Assembly: GCA_965205995.1 (NCBI GenBank)
Contig: OZ242200.1
Span: 3,596,001-3,660,000, forward strand
Source: MPNO01 sp965205995
Lineage (GTDB): Bacteria; Pseudomonadota; Alphaproteobacteria; MPNO01
Reading direction: 5' to 3'
Length of the DNA stretch: 64,000 nt
Made by a program: the position numbers and the translations under genes. Positions 8,578 to 17,360 of this stretch are shown piece after piece (the first letter of the stretch is position 1; each line of letters opens with the position of its first letter). The notes under the pieces were generated by a model. It saw only the letters and a program-made list of their open reading frames with translations. It did not search any database and was not told the DNA's origin.

Positions 8578-9441
8578 ATGGGGATGGATATCGCGCCGCT
8601 GTCGGACGTGCTCGGGGCGGAAATCTCCGGCATCCACGTCGCCCGCGACCTGGACGGGCCGTCGTTCCGGGCGGTGCTCGACGCCTTCCACCGCTATCGC
8701 GTGCTGGTGTTCCGCGAACAATATCTGAGCCCCGCCGACCAGGTCGCCTTCGCGGCCCGTTTCGGCCCGCTCGAGGTGCATGACAACCGGCAATACAACC
8801 TGCCCGACCAGGACCGCGTCATGGTCCTGTCGAACGACCTCAGGGACGGCGAGCCGGTCGGCGTGCCCGATGCCGGGGATTCCTGGCACACCGACCTTTC
8901 GTTCAAGGAGACGCCGAGCCTCTGCACCGTCCTGCAGGCGGTGACGCTGCCGAGAGCGGGCGGCGATACCGCGTTCGCCTGCATGACCCGGGCCTATGCG
9001 GCGCTGCCTGCGGCGATCAAGACCAGGATCGAAGGCAGGCGCGGGACCCACAACCCGAGCAAGCTGCGCAATCCGCGGGTGGCGATCTCCCCTCTGCGCA
9101 AGGACGCGACGGCCTTCTATGCCGGCCAGAGCGCGCGCTTTGCCGAAATCTCTCACCCGATCGTCAGGACCCACCCGGCGACCGGCGAGAAATCGCTCTA
9201 CGTCCAGCCGCGCTTCACCATCGGCATCGAGGACATGGACGACGAAGAGGCGCAGCCGCTTCTCGACATCCTGTTCGCCCACCAGATCCGCCCGGAATTC
9301 GTCTATCTGAACAAATGGCGGGAGGGCGATTTGCTGATGTGGGACAACCGCTGCGTGATCCACTACGCGACCGGCGGCTACCTCTATCCCGACATCCGCA
9401 CCATGCACCGGACGACGGTGCTGGGCGACAGGCCCTATTGA
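8578..9441 (+). CDS. TauD/TfdA-family Fe(II)/2-oxoglutarate dioxygenase
   Basis: 287 residues from the ATG at 8578; an earlier start at 8524 is possible but less natural, and a second ATG follows six bases on. The facial triad is visible: His104 and Asp106 in SWHTDLSF, and the distal His in CVIHYATGGY, with Arg in the final MHRTT block for 2-oxoglutarate. Members hydroxylate taurine, chlorophenoxyacetates, sulfonates or carnitine-like compounds, releasing the leaving group. Divergent from the cupin pair and convergent with the gentisate-dioxygenase-like gene. The substrate is not readable from motifs. Confidence 0.85.
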   Translation: MGMDIAPLSDVLGAEISGIHVARDLDGPSFRAVLDAFHRYRVLVFREQYLSPADQVAFAARFGPLEVHDNRQYNLPDQDRVMVLSNDLRDGEPVGVPDAGDSWHTDLSFKETPSLCTVLQAVTLPRAGGDTAFACMTRAYAALPAAIKTRIEGRRGTHNPSKLRNPRVAISPLRKDATAFYAGQSARFAEISHPIVRTHPATGEKSLYVQPRFTIGIEDMDDEEAQPLLDILFAHQIRPEFVYLNKWREGDLLMWDNRCVIHYATGGYLYPDIRTMHRTTVLGDRPY

Positions 9442-9454
9442 GGCGGGCGGCCCG

Positions 9455-10462
9455 TCAGCCCGCGAATTCGTCGCGCAGGATGTGCAGCCGCTTCAGCATC
9501 TCGCGGTCGGAGACCTCGAACAGATGGGCGCCTGCTTCCCCGGCGACATGGCCGATCCAGTGGCCGTGCGGCAGCGAGACGATGTCGTGCTTGCGCCACT
9601 CGATCGTGGTCTCGCCGATCTCAGAGCGTCCCTCGCCGCCGACCGCGAGGAAGGCCGAGTTGCTGTTCGAGCGGTAGGCCCGCGTCGGCTCGCCCTCGGC
9701 AAGCGACAGGATCGAGCATTCCATCGTCGCCATGGTGGGACCGCCGGTGAGCGGGTTGGTGTAGAGCAGGCGCCGGCTGCCGTCGGGCGCCGGCGGAAGC
9801 GCGGCCAGCGCCCTGCGCGCGGACTCCCACGGGTAGCGGAACAGCGGCGAATAGGCCATGTCCGCCGAGCCCGAGGCAGGGGCGAGCCCCGGCGCCGCGA
9901 AAGCCTCGTCGGGCGCGAGCTCGGGCAGGTCGTAGGCCGGGCCCGGCTCGAACGCGCCGGTGTCGAGATAGTGGTGGAACGGCACGTCCAGCACGTCGAG
10001 CCAGATCATCCGCCCGTCGCCCTCGTGGACATGCTCGTGCCAGGTCCAGCCGGGAGTCAGGACCATGTCGCCGGGCTCCATCGGGCATGGCTTGCCGTCG
10101 ACGATGGTGGTGGCGCCCTTCCCCTCCATGACGAAGCGCAGCGCGTTCATCGAATGGCGGTGCGGGCGCGCCGCCTCGCCCGGCATCAGGACCTGGAGGT
10201 TGAAGCCGAGCGTGAGGCCGGAGCCCCGGCTGCGCCCTGTTTCGAGCAGCGCGGGGTTGTTGAGCACCAGCACCCGGCGCTCGGCGTCGGACATCGATGT
10301 CGCCTCGATCGCCGTCTCCAGCAACGGTTCCAGCGTCTCCCAGCGCCAGATATGGGGCGGCTCGGGCGCCCGGTTGGTGGCGTCCTCGAGCTCCCACAGC
10401 GCGACGACGTTCGCCGCCTCCATCGCCGAATGGAAATCGGAAAGAGCCACGCGTCGGTTCAT
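9455..10462 (-). CDS. Bicupin ring-cleavage dioxygenase, gentisate 1,2-dioxygenase-like
   Basis: 335 residues from the ATG at 10462, which follows GGAGG; the open frame extends to 10576 without a better start. The N-terminal cupin holds HRHSMNALRF with His101 and His103, the iron pair of gentisate and salicylate dioxygenases, followed by TWHEHVHEG. A second, C-terminal cupin (about 230-330) is present. The family opens gentisate or 1-hydroxy-2-naphthoate rings with Fe(II) and oxygen. Other members act on 5-nitrosalicylate, so the exact substrate is open. It is a single gene between convergent tauD-like and divergent terB. Confidence 0.78.
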   Translation of the reverse strand: MNRRVALSDFHSAMEAANVVALWELEDATNRAPEPPHIWRWETLEPLLETAIEATSMSDAERRVLVLNNPALLETGRSRGSGLTLGFNLQVLMPGEAARPHRHSMNALRFVMEGKGATTIVDGKPCPMEPGDMVLTPGWTWHEHVHEGDGRMIWLDVLDVPFHHYLDTGAFEPGPAYDLPELAPDEAFAAPGLAPASGSADMAYSPLFRYPWESARRALAALPPAPDGSRRLLYTNPLTGGPTMATMECSILSLAEGEPTRAYRSNSNSAFLAVGGEGRSEIGETTIEWRKHDIVSLPHGHWIGHVAGEAGAHLFEVSDREMLKRLHILRDEFAG

Positions 10463-10620
10463 CGCCGCCTCCTCGCCGGGCTGGACGCCGACGATTGTGA
10501 CGCGAACCCGATCCGCCACAACGGCGCCGCGCAGCCAACCGAAACCCGTCTCTTGATCCCGCGGGCATAAGCGCATATCTGCCGGCTAGCGCGTCGAGCG
10601 CCGCCATTTCGGGGAAAAGA

Positions 10621-11025
10621 ATGACCGACCATCACAGCGCGCTGATCTACTCCATGGTTCTCGCATCCGCCGCCGACCGCGAGATGACCGACACCGAACT
10701 CCGCCGGATCGGCCAGATCGTCGACCGCCTGCCGGTGTTCGACGATTTCGATACCGACTCGCTCGCCGCGAGGGCGGCCGAGTGCGCGGAGCTTCTCAAC
10801 GACGAGGACGGGCTCGAAGCCGTGCTCGAGGCAATCCGCGGCGCCCTGCCGCAGAAGCTGCACGAGACCGCCTATGCGGTGGCCTGCGAGATCGTTGTCG
10901 CCGATGGCAAGGTGGCCCAGGAAGAGCTTCGCCTGCTCGAAATGCTGGCCCAGAGCCTTCCCATCGACCGGCTGGCCGCGGCGGCGATCGAACGCGGCGC
11001 GCGGGCGCGGCACATGAAGATCTGA
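10621..11025 (+). CDS. TerB-family protein
   Basis: 134 residues, all helical in appearance. Two related acidic stretches, ADREMTDTEL near residue 20 and VADGKVAQEE near 92, match the paired metal-binding loops of the TerB domain. TerB-like proteins associate with the inner membrane and with tellurite or stress-response modules, but single TerB genes like this one, without terCDEZ neighbours, have no settled role. Starts 44 bases after the divergent dioxygenase region. heme A synthase follows 17 bases after its stop, so the two may be co-transcribed. Confidence 0.78.
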   Translation: MTDHHSALIYSMVLASAADREMTDTELRRIGQIVDRLPVFDDFDTDSLAARAAECAELLNDEDGLEAVLEAIRGALPQKLHETAYAVACEIVVADGKVAQEELRLLEMLAQSLPIDRLAAAAIERGARARHMKI

Positions 11026-11042
11026 GCATTCCGGACCCGGCG

Positions 11043-12056
11043 ATGCCCGCCGCGAACGCCGACCGGGCCGTCGCTCTGTGGCTCTTCGCATGCTGCGCGA
11101 CGATCTTCGCGATGTTCGTGCTCGGGGGGCTGACCCGGCTTACCGGTTCGGGGCTCTCGATGGTGACGTGGCAGCCGGTCACCGGCTGGCTGCCGCCGCT
11201 CGACGCCGCCGAGTGGGAGGCCGTGTTCGCCCTTTACCGCGAGACGCCGGAGTTCGAACGCGTCAATTTCTGGATGACGGTCGACGACTTCCGCTCGATC
11301 TTCTGGCTGGAATACCTGCACCGTGTCTGGGGCCGTCTGATCGGCGTGGTCTTCGTCGTCCCGGCCGCCTGGTTCGCGCTGCGCGGGCGGATCGGCCGCC
11401 GGCTCGGGATCGGGCTGGCCGTCGCCTTCCTGCTCGGCGCCGCGCAAGGCGCGCTGGGCTGGTACATGGTGCGAAGCGGGCTCGTCGACCGGCCCGAAAT
11501 CAGCCACTACCGCCTCGCGGCCCATCTCGTCCTGGCGCTGGCGCTCTACGCCTACCTCCTGTGGCTGGCGCTCGGCCTCGCCCAGAAGCGGGCGCGACAG
11601 GGCGCGCGGAGCACGCATCTCGGCCTGGTGATCGGCGGCATCGCGGTCACCGCGACCTGGGGCGCGTTCGTCGCCGGGCTCGACGCGGGCCATATCCATC
11701 CCAGCTTTCCCCTGATGGGCGGGCGGCTGGTTCCGCTCGAGGCTTTTTCGATCTCGCCCTGGACCGCCGATCTGACGGAGAACCCGGTGACGGTCCAGTT
11801 CGTCCATCGTTGGCTTGCGGTCATGGTCCTGGCCGCGATCGTCGCGCTCTGGTGGCGCGTCCGCCGCGCGCCGCCGGGCGAACGCCTGGCGTTCGATCTT
11901 CTCGCCGGGATCGGCATCCTTCAGGCCGGGCTCGGCGTCGCGACCCTTGTGCTGGGGGTGCCGCTGGCCGCCGCGGCGCTCCACCAGGCGGGTGGAGCGG
12001 TTCTGCTGAGCCTCGCGATATACGCCCTTCACGCGAGCCGCAGGGTGCGGGTTTGA
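11043..12056 (+). CDS. ctaA: Heme A synthase (COX15/CtaA family)
   Basis: 337 residues with eight expected membrane helices in two four-helix halves. Conserved haem-binding histidines appear in EYLHRVWGRLIG and SHYRLAAHL in the first half and in QFVHRWLAV and LHQAGG in the second. GGLTRLTGSGLSM after the first helix is a family hallmark. It oxidises the C8 methyl group of haem O to make haem A for aa3-type cytochrome oxidase. The ATG at 11043 was chosen because it opens directly on the first membrane helix. No ctaB or cta structural genes are nearby. Confidence 0.9.
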   Translation: MPAANADRAVALWLFACCATIFAMFVLGGLTRLTGSGLSMVTWQPVTGWLPPLDAAEWEAVFALYRETPEFERVNFWMTVDDFRSIFWLEYLHRVWGRLIGVVFVVPAAWFALRGRIGRRLGIGLAVAFLLGAAQGALGWYMVRSGLVDRPEISHYRLAAHLVLALALYAYLLWLALGLAQKRARQGARSTHLGLVIGGIAVTATWGAFVAGLDAGHIHPSFPLMGGRLVPLEAFSISPWTADLTENPVTVQFVHRWLAVMVLAAIVALWWRVRRAPPGERLAFDLLAGIGILQAGLGVATLVLGVPLAAAALHQAGGAVLLSLAIYALHASRRVRV

Positions 12057-12118
12057 CAGCGAAAACCCGCCTGGACAACCATGGGAGACGGGCGATCCGG
12101 CCCCAGGGCGCGACGAAG

Positions 12119-12553
12119 ATGACAGACGCACCACCCTTCGAGGAAGCGCTCGCGCGGCTCCGCGCGGCGCTCGCCGATGTCGCCAATGGCGACGTCGCGG
12201 CGATCAAGGCGCTCTATGCCCAGACCGACGACGCGACCAGCTTTTACGGCTGGGGCGGCTACGAAAAGGGCTGGGAGCAGGTCTCGCGGCGCTGGGACTG
12301 GGCGGGACAGCAGTTCAAGGGCGGCACCGTCCGTCACCGGAACCTGACCACGATCGTCACCTCCGAGCTCGCCTATGCCACCGATATCGAGAGCTTCGAG
12401 ACCGCAATGGATGGGGTGGACGAACCGGCCCGGTGGTCGAACCGGGTCACCCATGTCTTCCGCCTGATCGACGGCGAGTGGCGCCTGATCCATCGCCACG
12501 CCAACCGGCTCGAAGATCGTTTCGAGCCCGCCCGCCGTCTCGCACAGAGATGA
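12119..12553 (+). CDS. SnoaL/NTF2-like protein
   Basis: 144 residues. A helical N-terminus (EEALARLRAALADVANGD) is followed by the cone-shaped alpha+beta barrel pattern of NTF2-like proteins, with DATSFYGWGG, then VTHVFRLIDGEWRLIHRHAN near the end, which is the standard YybH/SnoaL closing strand. Such proteins are ketosteroid-isomerase-like enzymes or small-molecule binders. It starts 62 bases after ctaA and precedes the acyl-CoA-dehydrogenase-fold gene by 31 bases, on the same strand. No catalytic residues assigned. Confidence 0.78.
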   Translation: MTDAPPFEEALARLRAALADVANGDVAAIKALYAQTDDATSFYGWGGYEKGWEQVSRRWDWAGQQFKGGTVRHRNLTTIVTSELAYATDIESFETAMDGVDEPARWSNRVTHVFRLIDGEWRLIHRHANRLEDRFEPARRLAQR

Positions 12554-12584
12554 ATCCGACGCATCAGCATCCCGGGGTGAAGCC

Positions 12585-13757
12585 ATGAGCGACGATCCGC
12601 AGGCCCGTGCCGAAGCAACCCTGCGCCGGGCGGAAGAGCTGGTTCCGGTTTTCGCCGAACGCGCGGCGGCGACGGAGGCGCTGCGCAGCCTGCCCGAGGA
12701 GACCATCGCCGACATCCGCGCCGCCGGGCTGCATGTGATGGGAAAACCGCTTCGCCTCGGCGGCGCGGAACTGCCGCTCGATGCGATCGTCGGCATCGTG
12801 GCCACGCTCGCCCGCGGCTGCGCCTCGACCGCCTGGGTCTGCGGCGTCTACAGCGACCACGCGATGATCGTCGGCATGATGGACCCGCTTGTCGGGGACG
12901 AGGTCTGGGCCGACGACCCGGATGCGTCGATCTCGGCCGGGTTCTTTCCGTCGGGCACCAACGCGCCGGCGGATGGCGGATGGCGGCTGACCGGAAGCTG
13001 GGGGTTTGCCAGCGGCTGCGACCACGCGCGCTGGGTATTCTTGGGCAGCATCGTCGCGGTCGGGGACGCGCCGGAACCCTATCTCTGCCTGGTGCCGATC
13101 GACGAGGTCGAGATCGACGACGACTGGCGGGTGATGGGGCTCGCCGGAACCGGGTCGAAGACCGTCGTTGCCGACGGGGTGTTCGTGCCGAACCACCGGA
13201 TGATCCCGCTCAGGCTGTCGAGCGGCGGCTGGGAGGCGCGCGGCAAGCCCGACGTGCCGGCGCTCTACCGGCTTCCCCACGTGACCACCATCCCGTTCCA
13301 TTTCTGCGCCACCGCGCTCGGGATCGCCGAGAGCATGCTCGAGGACTTCGTCGCCGACATGGCGGACCGGCGCTCGTTCGGCGCGCCCGTCGCCGAATAC
13401 GCCACGATGCAGCTCCGCGTCGCTGCCGCATCGGCGGAGATCGACTGCGCCCGCATGCTGGTCGAGCGCGACACGCGCGAGGCGATGGAGGCGATGCGCG
13501 ACGGGCGGTCGCTGACGCTCGCCGGGCGCGCGCGCAACCGGCGCGACATGGCCTATGCCGCCCAGCTCTGCCAGCGCGCCGTCGAGGGGCTGTTCGAGGC
13601 GGGCGGCGCCAGGAGCGTCTATTCGGCCAGCATCCCGCAGCGCAAATTCCGCGATGTCAGGGTGGCGGCCAACCACATCGCGCTCAACTGGGACGTCGCG
13701 GGGACGACCTACGGGCGGGTCGCCTTCGGCCTCGACCCCAACTCGCCGCTGATCTGA
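12585..13757 (+). CDS. Acyl-CoA-dehydrogenase-fold flavoprotein (HsaA/HpaB-C-type monooxygenase-like)
   Basis: 390 residues. N-terminal helical domain, central beta domain with LTGSWGFASGCDHARWVFLG and RVMGLAGTGSKTVVADGVFV, then a C-terminal helical bundle. This arrangement, with the GSK/GT segment, is that of the flavin-dependent monooxygenase branch (HsaA, DszC, PheA-like) rather than true acyl-CoA dehydrogenases, which carry a catalytic Glu in a different helix. Such enzymes use reduced FMN from a partner reductase; no reductase gene is adjacent. A second relative lies at 15997-17202. Function beyond the fold is uncertain. Confidence 0.75.
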   Translation: MSDDPQARAEATLRRAEELVPVFAERAAATEALRSLPEETIADIRAAGLHVMGKPLRLGGAELPLDAIVGIVATLARGCASTAWVCGVYSDHAMIVGMMDPLVGDEVWADDPDASISAGFFPSGTNAPADGGWRLTGSWGFASGCDHARWVFLGSIVAVGDAPEPYLCLVPIDEVEIDDDWRVMGLAGTGSKTVVADGVFVPNHRMIPLRLSSGGWEARGKPDVPALYRLPHVTTIPFHFCATALGIAESMLEDFVADMADRRSFGAPVAEYATMQLRVAAASAEIDCARMLVERDTREAMEAMRDGRSLTLAGRARNRRDMAYAAQLCQRAVEGLFEAGGARSVYSASIPQRKFRDVRVAANHIALNWDVAGTTYGRVAFGLDPNSPLI

Positions 13758-13765
13758 CCCCGGCC

Positions 13766-14773
13766 TCAGCCCCGGAAGGCCGGCAGGACCTCCTCGATGC
13801 ATCTCTGGAGCTGCTCGCGCGGGCGGGCGGAGACGAAGCGCATGATCGGCATCGTGCAGCCGGCCTCGATATAGGCGGCGAGCTTGTCGATCACCGCCTG
13901 CGGCGAGCCGTAGGCGAGCCAGGTCTCGGCCTGGTCGCGCGAGATGTAGCCGGCGCCGTAATAGGTGCCGAGAAAGGTCGTCGCCTCCTCGAACGCGCGG
14001 TCCCGGTCCTCGTCGATATTGACCATCATGTGGAGCGAGCCATCGAAACCGGCGACATCCCGGCCGAGATCCCCGGCATAGGCCCGAATCTTTTGGAAGC
14101 GCTCCCTGAACCGATCCACCGGCGTGCCGTCGGTCTGCCAGCCATCGGCGTGTTCGGCAACGCGCCTGAGGATCCGGTCCATCGCCTCTTCCGGCACGTC
14201 GTCGCGCTTGGGGTTGACGGCGATATGGATGGGCGGCGGGTGCTGAACCGGCTTGGGCTGCAAATCGACGTCGGAAAAGCTGCGGAACGCGCCGTCGTGG
14301 CTCGCCGGCCCCTCGCCCCAGAGCTTGCGGAGGATCGCGATCCCCTCCACCACGCGGGCGGGACGCTCGTTCGACTTGACGCCCATCACCTCGAGCTCGT
14401 GCGCGAATTGCGGGCCGTCGAAGCGCGAGCCGCCATTGCAGACGGCGAGGATCGTCCGCCCCTCCGACAGCACGTCGAGGCTCGCCCATTGCAGCGCGAA
14501 CAGCAGCGGATCGCGGAACGGGAAGCTCGCCAGGCAGACCGTGCCGAGCTTCACCCGTCTGGTGCGGACGGCCATCGCGGACAGCGCGACCACCGCCTCG
14601 ATCCGGGGCTTGGACAACAGATTGTCGCCGACCCAGACACCGTGGAACAGGCCCGAATCCTCGGCCGTTTCGGCCATGTCGAGCAGATCGCCGAGCGACC
14701 CCCAGTCGAACAGCACCGCCCGGGTCGAGAGCGACAGGCCGAACTTAGCCCTCATGGAAACGGGTTCGGCCAT
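13766..14773 (-). CDS. Luciferase-like (LLM) flavin-dependent oxidoreductase
   Basis: 335 residues from the ATG at 14773; an alternative ATG at 14755 removes six residues. The bacterial luciferase-like TIM barrel is recognised from FGLSLSTRAVLFDWGS at the start, VKLGTVCLASFPFRDPLLFALQ in the first third and PPPIHIAVNP in the middle. These enzymes use reduced flavin or F420; the sequence does not decide which. It begins one base after the stop of the M20-fold gene, with which it and the preceding flavoprotein gene form a leftward three-gene operon. Confidence 0.82.
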   Translation of the reverse strand: MAEPVSMRAKFGLSLSTRAVLFDWGSLGDLLDMAETAEDSGLFHGVWVGDNLLSKPRIEAVVALSAMAVRTRRVKLGTVCLASFPFRDPLLFALQWASLDVLSEGRTILAVCNGGSRFDGPQFAHELEVMGVKSNERPARVVEGIAILRKLWGEGPASHDGAFRSFSDVDLQPKPVQHPPPIHIAVNPKRDDVPEEAMDRILRRVAEHADGWQTDGTPVDRFRERFQKIRAYAGDLGRDVAGFDGSLHMMVNIDEDRDRAFEEATTFLGTYYGAGYISRDQAETWLAYGSPQAVIDKLAAYIEAGCTMPIMRFVSARPREQLQRCIEEVLPAFRG

Positions 14774-14774
14774 G

Positions 14775-16007
14775 TCAGCCGCCGAGCCAGGAAAGGACGG
14801 TCCGCGCGACCACGCGCGCGACCCGGTCGAGGCAGGAGAGCGCGACGAGATCGGCGTCGAGCACGCCCTGGCCGCCGCCGACGCCGTACATCGCCGCCGG
14901 AACCCCGGCCGCGCACGGACCGCCGGCATCGAACGTGCCCTGCCCGTAATACGTCCCCGGCGGCGCGCCGTGGACCGATTCATGCGAAGCGGCGAGCAGC
15001 CGGACCACAGGGTTTTCGGGATCGACCAGCGCGGGCCACATGTGGTGGCCTTGCTCCACCGTCACCTCGTAGGGGGAGAGATCGCCGATCGCCGCCCTTA
15101 CTTCTTCGGTGGCCGCCGCCGGATCGTCGCCCGGCAGCAGGCGCCGGTCGACCCGCATCCGCGCGGTATCGGGAATCGTGTGCGGCGCGAGCGGCGAATA
15201 GGCGATCTGGTAGGGCAGCACATGGCGGCCGCCGAGAAGCTTGTGGGTCCCCTCGAAGGTCATCCGCTTGAGGCGGTTCATCACCTCCCACGCCCCGTCG
15301 ATGGCGCTCAGCCCGGTATCGGGGACGCTCGAATGGACCGACTTGCCGCGCACCGTGACATTGACATCGACCCGGCCGCGATTGCCGAGCGAGATCCGCT
15401 CGCCGGTCGCGGTCATCAACAGCGCGAAGTCGGGCTTGGCATCGAGGGCGGCAAGGATCGCCTCGGAGCATTTGTGGCTAGAGCGGCCCTCGTTGTTGAT
15501 CGCGACATAGAGGGTGCCGGGGATCTCCGCGCCGGCGTCGTTCAGCAGCTTGAGGATGGCGAGCGCGATCGCCTGGTGCGACTTGTTCTGGCCGACCCCC
15601 ATGCCGAACACGCAGGGCTCGTCGCGCCCCCAGGCGGCGCCGGAGGCGATCTTCCCGGACCAGGGATCGTCCATCAGATTGTGGTGCTGCACCGGGGTAT
15701 AGACCTGGACCAGAAGCGTCTTCCCGCTCGTCCCCGCGCCGTAGCGCGCGACGATCTGGTTGCCGGGGACGTCGATCAGGTCGTAGGCGCCGGCCGCGGC
15801 GAGCTTCGGCCGCAGGACGTGCTGGACATAGTGGACGAGCTTCGGGTCGTCCGGCTCGATGAAGACCTCGGTCCCCATCGGCACGTCGGCCGGAACCTGC
15901 GCGAGCTCGACCAGCGTGTCGACCAGGAAACGCCGGTCCAGCCGATCGAGAAGCGGCTCGATCTCCATGCCCCGATCCCCGTATTCGCCTTCTGATTCAG
16001 CCGACAT
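14775..16007 (-). CDS. M20-fold (ArgE/DapE/carboxypeptidase-like) protein with unusual active site
   Basis: 410 residues from an ATG that overlaps the upstream gene; ATG at 15968 is an alternative. The M20 fold is supported by the order of segments and by the dimerisation domain GRVDVNVTVRGKSVHSSVP. However the usual zinc-binding positions differ: where GHxDVQ is expected it reads VYTPVQ, where RGxxDDKG is expected it reads MGVGQNKSH, and the closing His region reads GQGVLDADL. By my alignment most metal ligands are replaced. It may have another activity or be regulatory. It sits between two flavoenzyme genes. Confidence 0.68.
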   Translation of the reverse strand: MSAESEGEYGDRGMEIEPLLDRLDRRFLVDTLVELAQVPADVPMGTEVFIEPDDPKLVHYVQHVLRPKLAAAGAYDLIDVPGNQIVARYGAGTSGKTLLVQVYTPVQHHNLMDDPWSGKIASGAAWGRDEPCVFGMGVGQNKSHQAIALAILKLLNDAGAEIPGTLYVAINNEGRSSHKCSEAILAALDAKPDFALLMTATGERISLGNRGRVDVNVTVRGKSVHSSVPDTGLSAIDGAWEVMNRLKRMTFEGTHKLLGGRHVLPYQIAYSPLAPHTIPDTARMRVDRRLLPGDDPAAATEEVRAAIGDLSPYEVTVEQGHHMWPALVDPENPVVRLLAASHESVHGAPPGTYYGQGTFDAGGPCAAGVPAAMYGVGGGQGVLDADLVALSCLDRVARVVARTVLSWLGG

Positions 16008-17202
16008 TGACGCCGTCGTAAATGACGGTCGCGCCCAGCGCCCAGGCGCCCCAGGTCTGCAAATGCGTCTTCCGCGCCTGCATTTGCAGCCCGACGGCGT
16101 GGATGTCCCGGAACCGCCGCTCGAACGGGCTGGAGGCCATGACCGCGCTGGTGCCGGCGGTGTCGAAAAGCGGGCCTGTGGCCGCCTTGGCCTCGTGGAT
16201 CGCGTGCGTGCCGGCGAGCCGGATCGTCATCAGCGTGTCCTCGGAGATGCGGCCCGCGGAACCGAGATCGGCGGCCCCCGCCTCCGCCGCCTCGGCGAGA
16301 AAGGCCCGGGCGCCGCGGATCCTCGCATCGGCCCGGGCGACCTCTTCATGGACGGCCGGGTTCTCCTTGAGCGTCAGGCGGGCGCTGCGCGGGCGCTTGT
16401 CCTCGGCGAGTGCGACGAACGCATCGAAGATGCCGCGGGCGATGCCGAGCGCGACGGCGGCGAAGCCGGTGGCGTAGATCGCCATCAGCGGCATGCCGTG
16501 CAGGGAAGAGATCGCCGGCCGGTCCTCGATCATGGTGGCGCGGACGATGGTCCGTTCCTCGGGTACGAACAAATCGTCGCAGGCGAACCCGTCGCTGCCG
16601 GTGCCGCGGAGCCCGACCGCATCCCAGCCGTCGGAGAGCTCGACGGTGTCGGCGGGGATCAGGACCGAACGGTTCTCCGGCACGCCATTGGCGTCGAGCC
16701 TCGGCGTGCCGTCATTCTCGAACACCGTGCAATGGGCGGCGAGCCAGATCGCGTGATGGCTGCCGCTGGCGAAGCCGGTGCGCGCGGTCACGCTGTAGCC
16801 GCCCCCGACGGCGCGCGCCTCGGCCCTGCCCGGCCCCCAGGCGAGCACGCCCGACGGGTCCCGCCCCCAGATCGCCTGGGCCAAAGCGGGGTCCAGGAAA
16901 CCGGCGAGCGAAGCGCAGCCATTGCCCTGGGCCACGCACCAGGCGGCACTGCCGTCATGGCGCGCCACCGCCTCGATCACCGGCAGAAAGACCGGCAGCG
17001 TCATCTCCGCGCCGCCATAGGCGACCGGCAGGAGGAGGCGGAACAGCGCCTGTTCGTGGAGCGCCGCCATCGCCCGGGCGGTCAGCCGCCGGGCCCGGTC
17101 GGCTTGGGGCGCCAGGGATTCGACGACCGGGCCGGCCTCCGCCACCCGGGCGAGCCAGGCGTCGGTGTCGAGCGCGGTGAGGTCCTGGATGGGGGCGTCC
17201 AT
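15997..17202 (-). CDS. Acyl-CoA-dehydrogenase-fold flavoprotein, second copy
   Basis: 401 residues from the ATG at 17202 (an upstream start at 17262 adds 20 residues with no ribosome site). It shares layout and signature segments with the gene at 12585: ARHDGSAAWCVAQG, VTARTGFASGSHHAIW, AVGLRGTGSDGFACDDLFVP and the C-terminal FERRFRDIHA. This places it in the flavin-dependent monooxygenase branch. First gene of the leftward operon with the M20-fold and luciferase-like genes; divergent from TRAP system 2, whose ligand it may process (inference). Confidence 0.76.
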   Translation of the reverse strand: MDAPIQDLTALDTDAWLARVAEAGPVVESLAPQADRARRLTARAMAALHEQALFRLLLPVAYGGAEMTLPVFLPVIEAVARHDGSAAWCVAQGNGCASLAGFLDPALAQAIWGRDPSGVLAWGPGRAEARAVGGGYSVTARTGFASGSHHAIWLAAHCTVFENDGTPRLDANGVPENRSVLIPADTVELSDGWDAVGLRGTGSDGFACDDLFVPEERTIVRATMIEDRPAISSLHGMPLMAIYATGFAAVALGIARGIFDAFVALAEDKRPRSARLTLKENPAVHEEVARADARIRGARAFLAEAAEAGAADLGSAGRISEDTLMTIRLAGTHAIHEAKAATGPLFDTAGTSAVMASSPFERRFRDIHAVGLQMQARKTHLQTWGAWALGATVIYDGVNVG

Positions 17203-17272
17203 CGGGCGGTTCTCAAGAATTCGTCTCGGCCCGATTATGCGGGCACCGCCGCGGGCTGTCACTCAGGCGCGC

Positions 17273-17301
17273 TTGACCGGTTTCCGCAATTGCTGTGGTA
17301 T
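17273..17301 (+). promoter_or_regulatory. Candidate promoter of TRAP operon 2
   Basis: TTGACC, a 17-base spacer and TGGTAT, located 60 bases before the dctP start. The -35 matches well, the -10 poorly. The self-complementary GCAATTGC lies inside the spacer. Confidence 0.33.
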
Positions 17302-17360
17302 CGACATCGAGATCGCGGAAGACGATCCGGCACGACAACGGACACGCGAAGGGGGAAACC

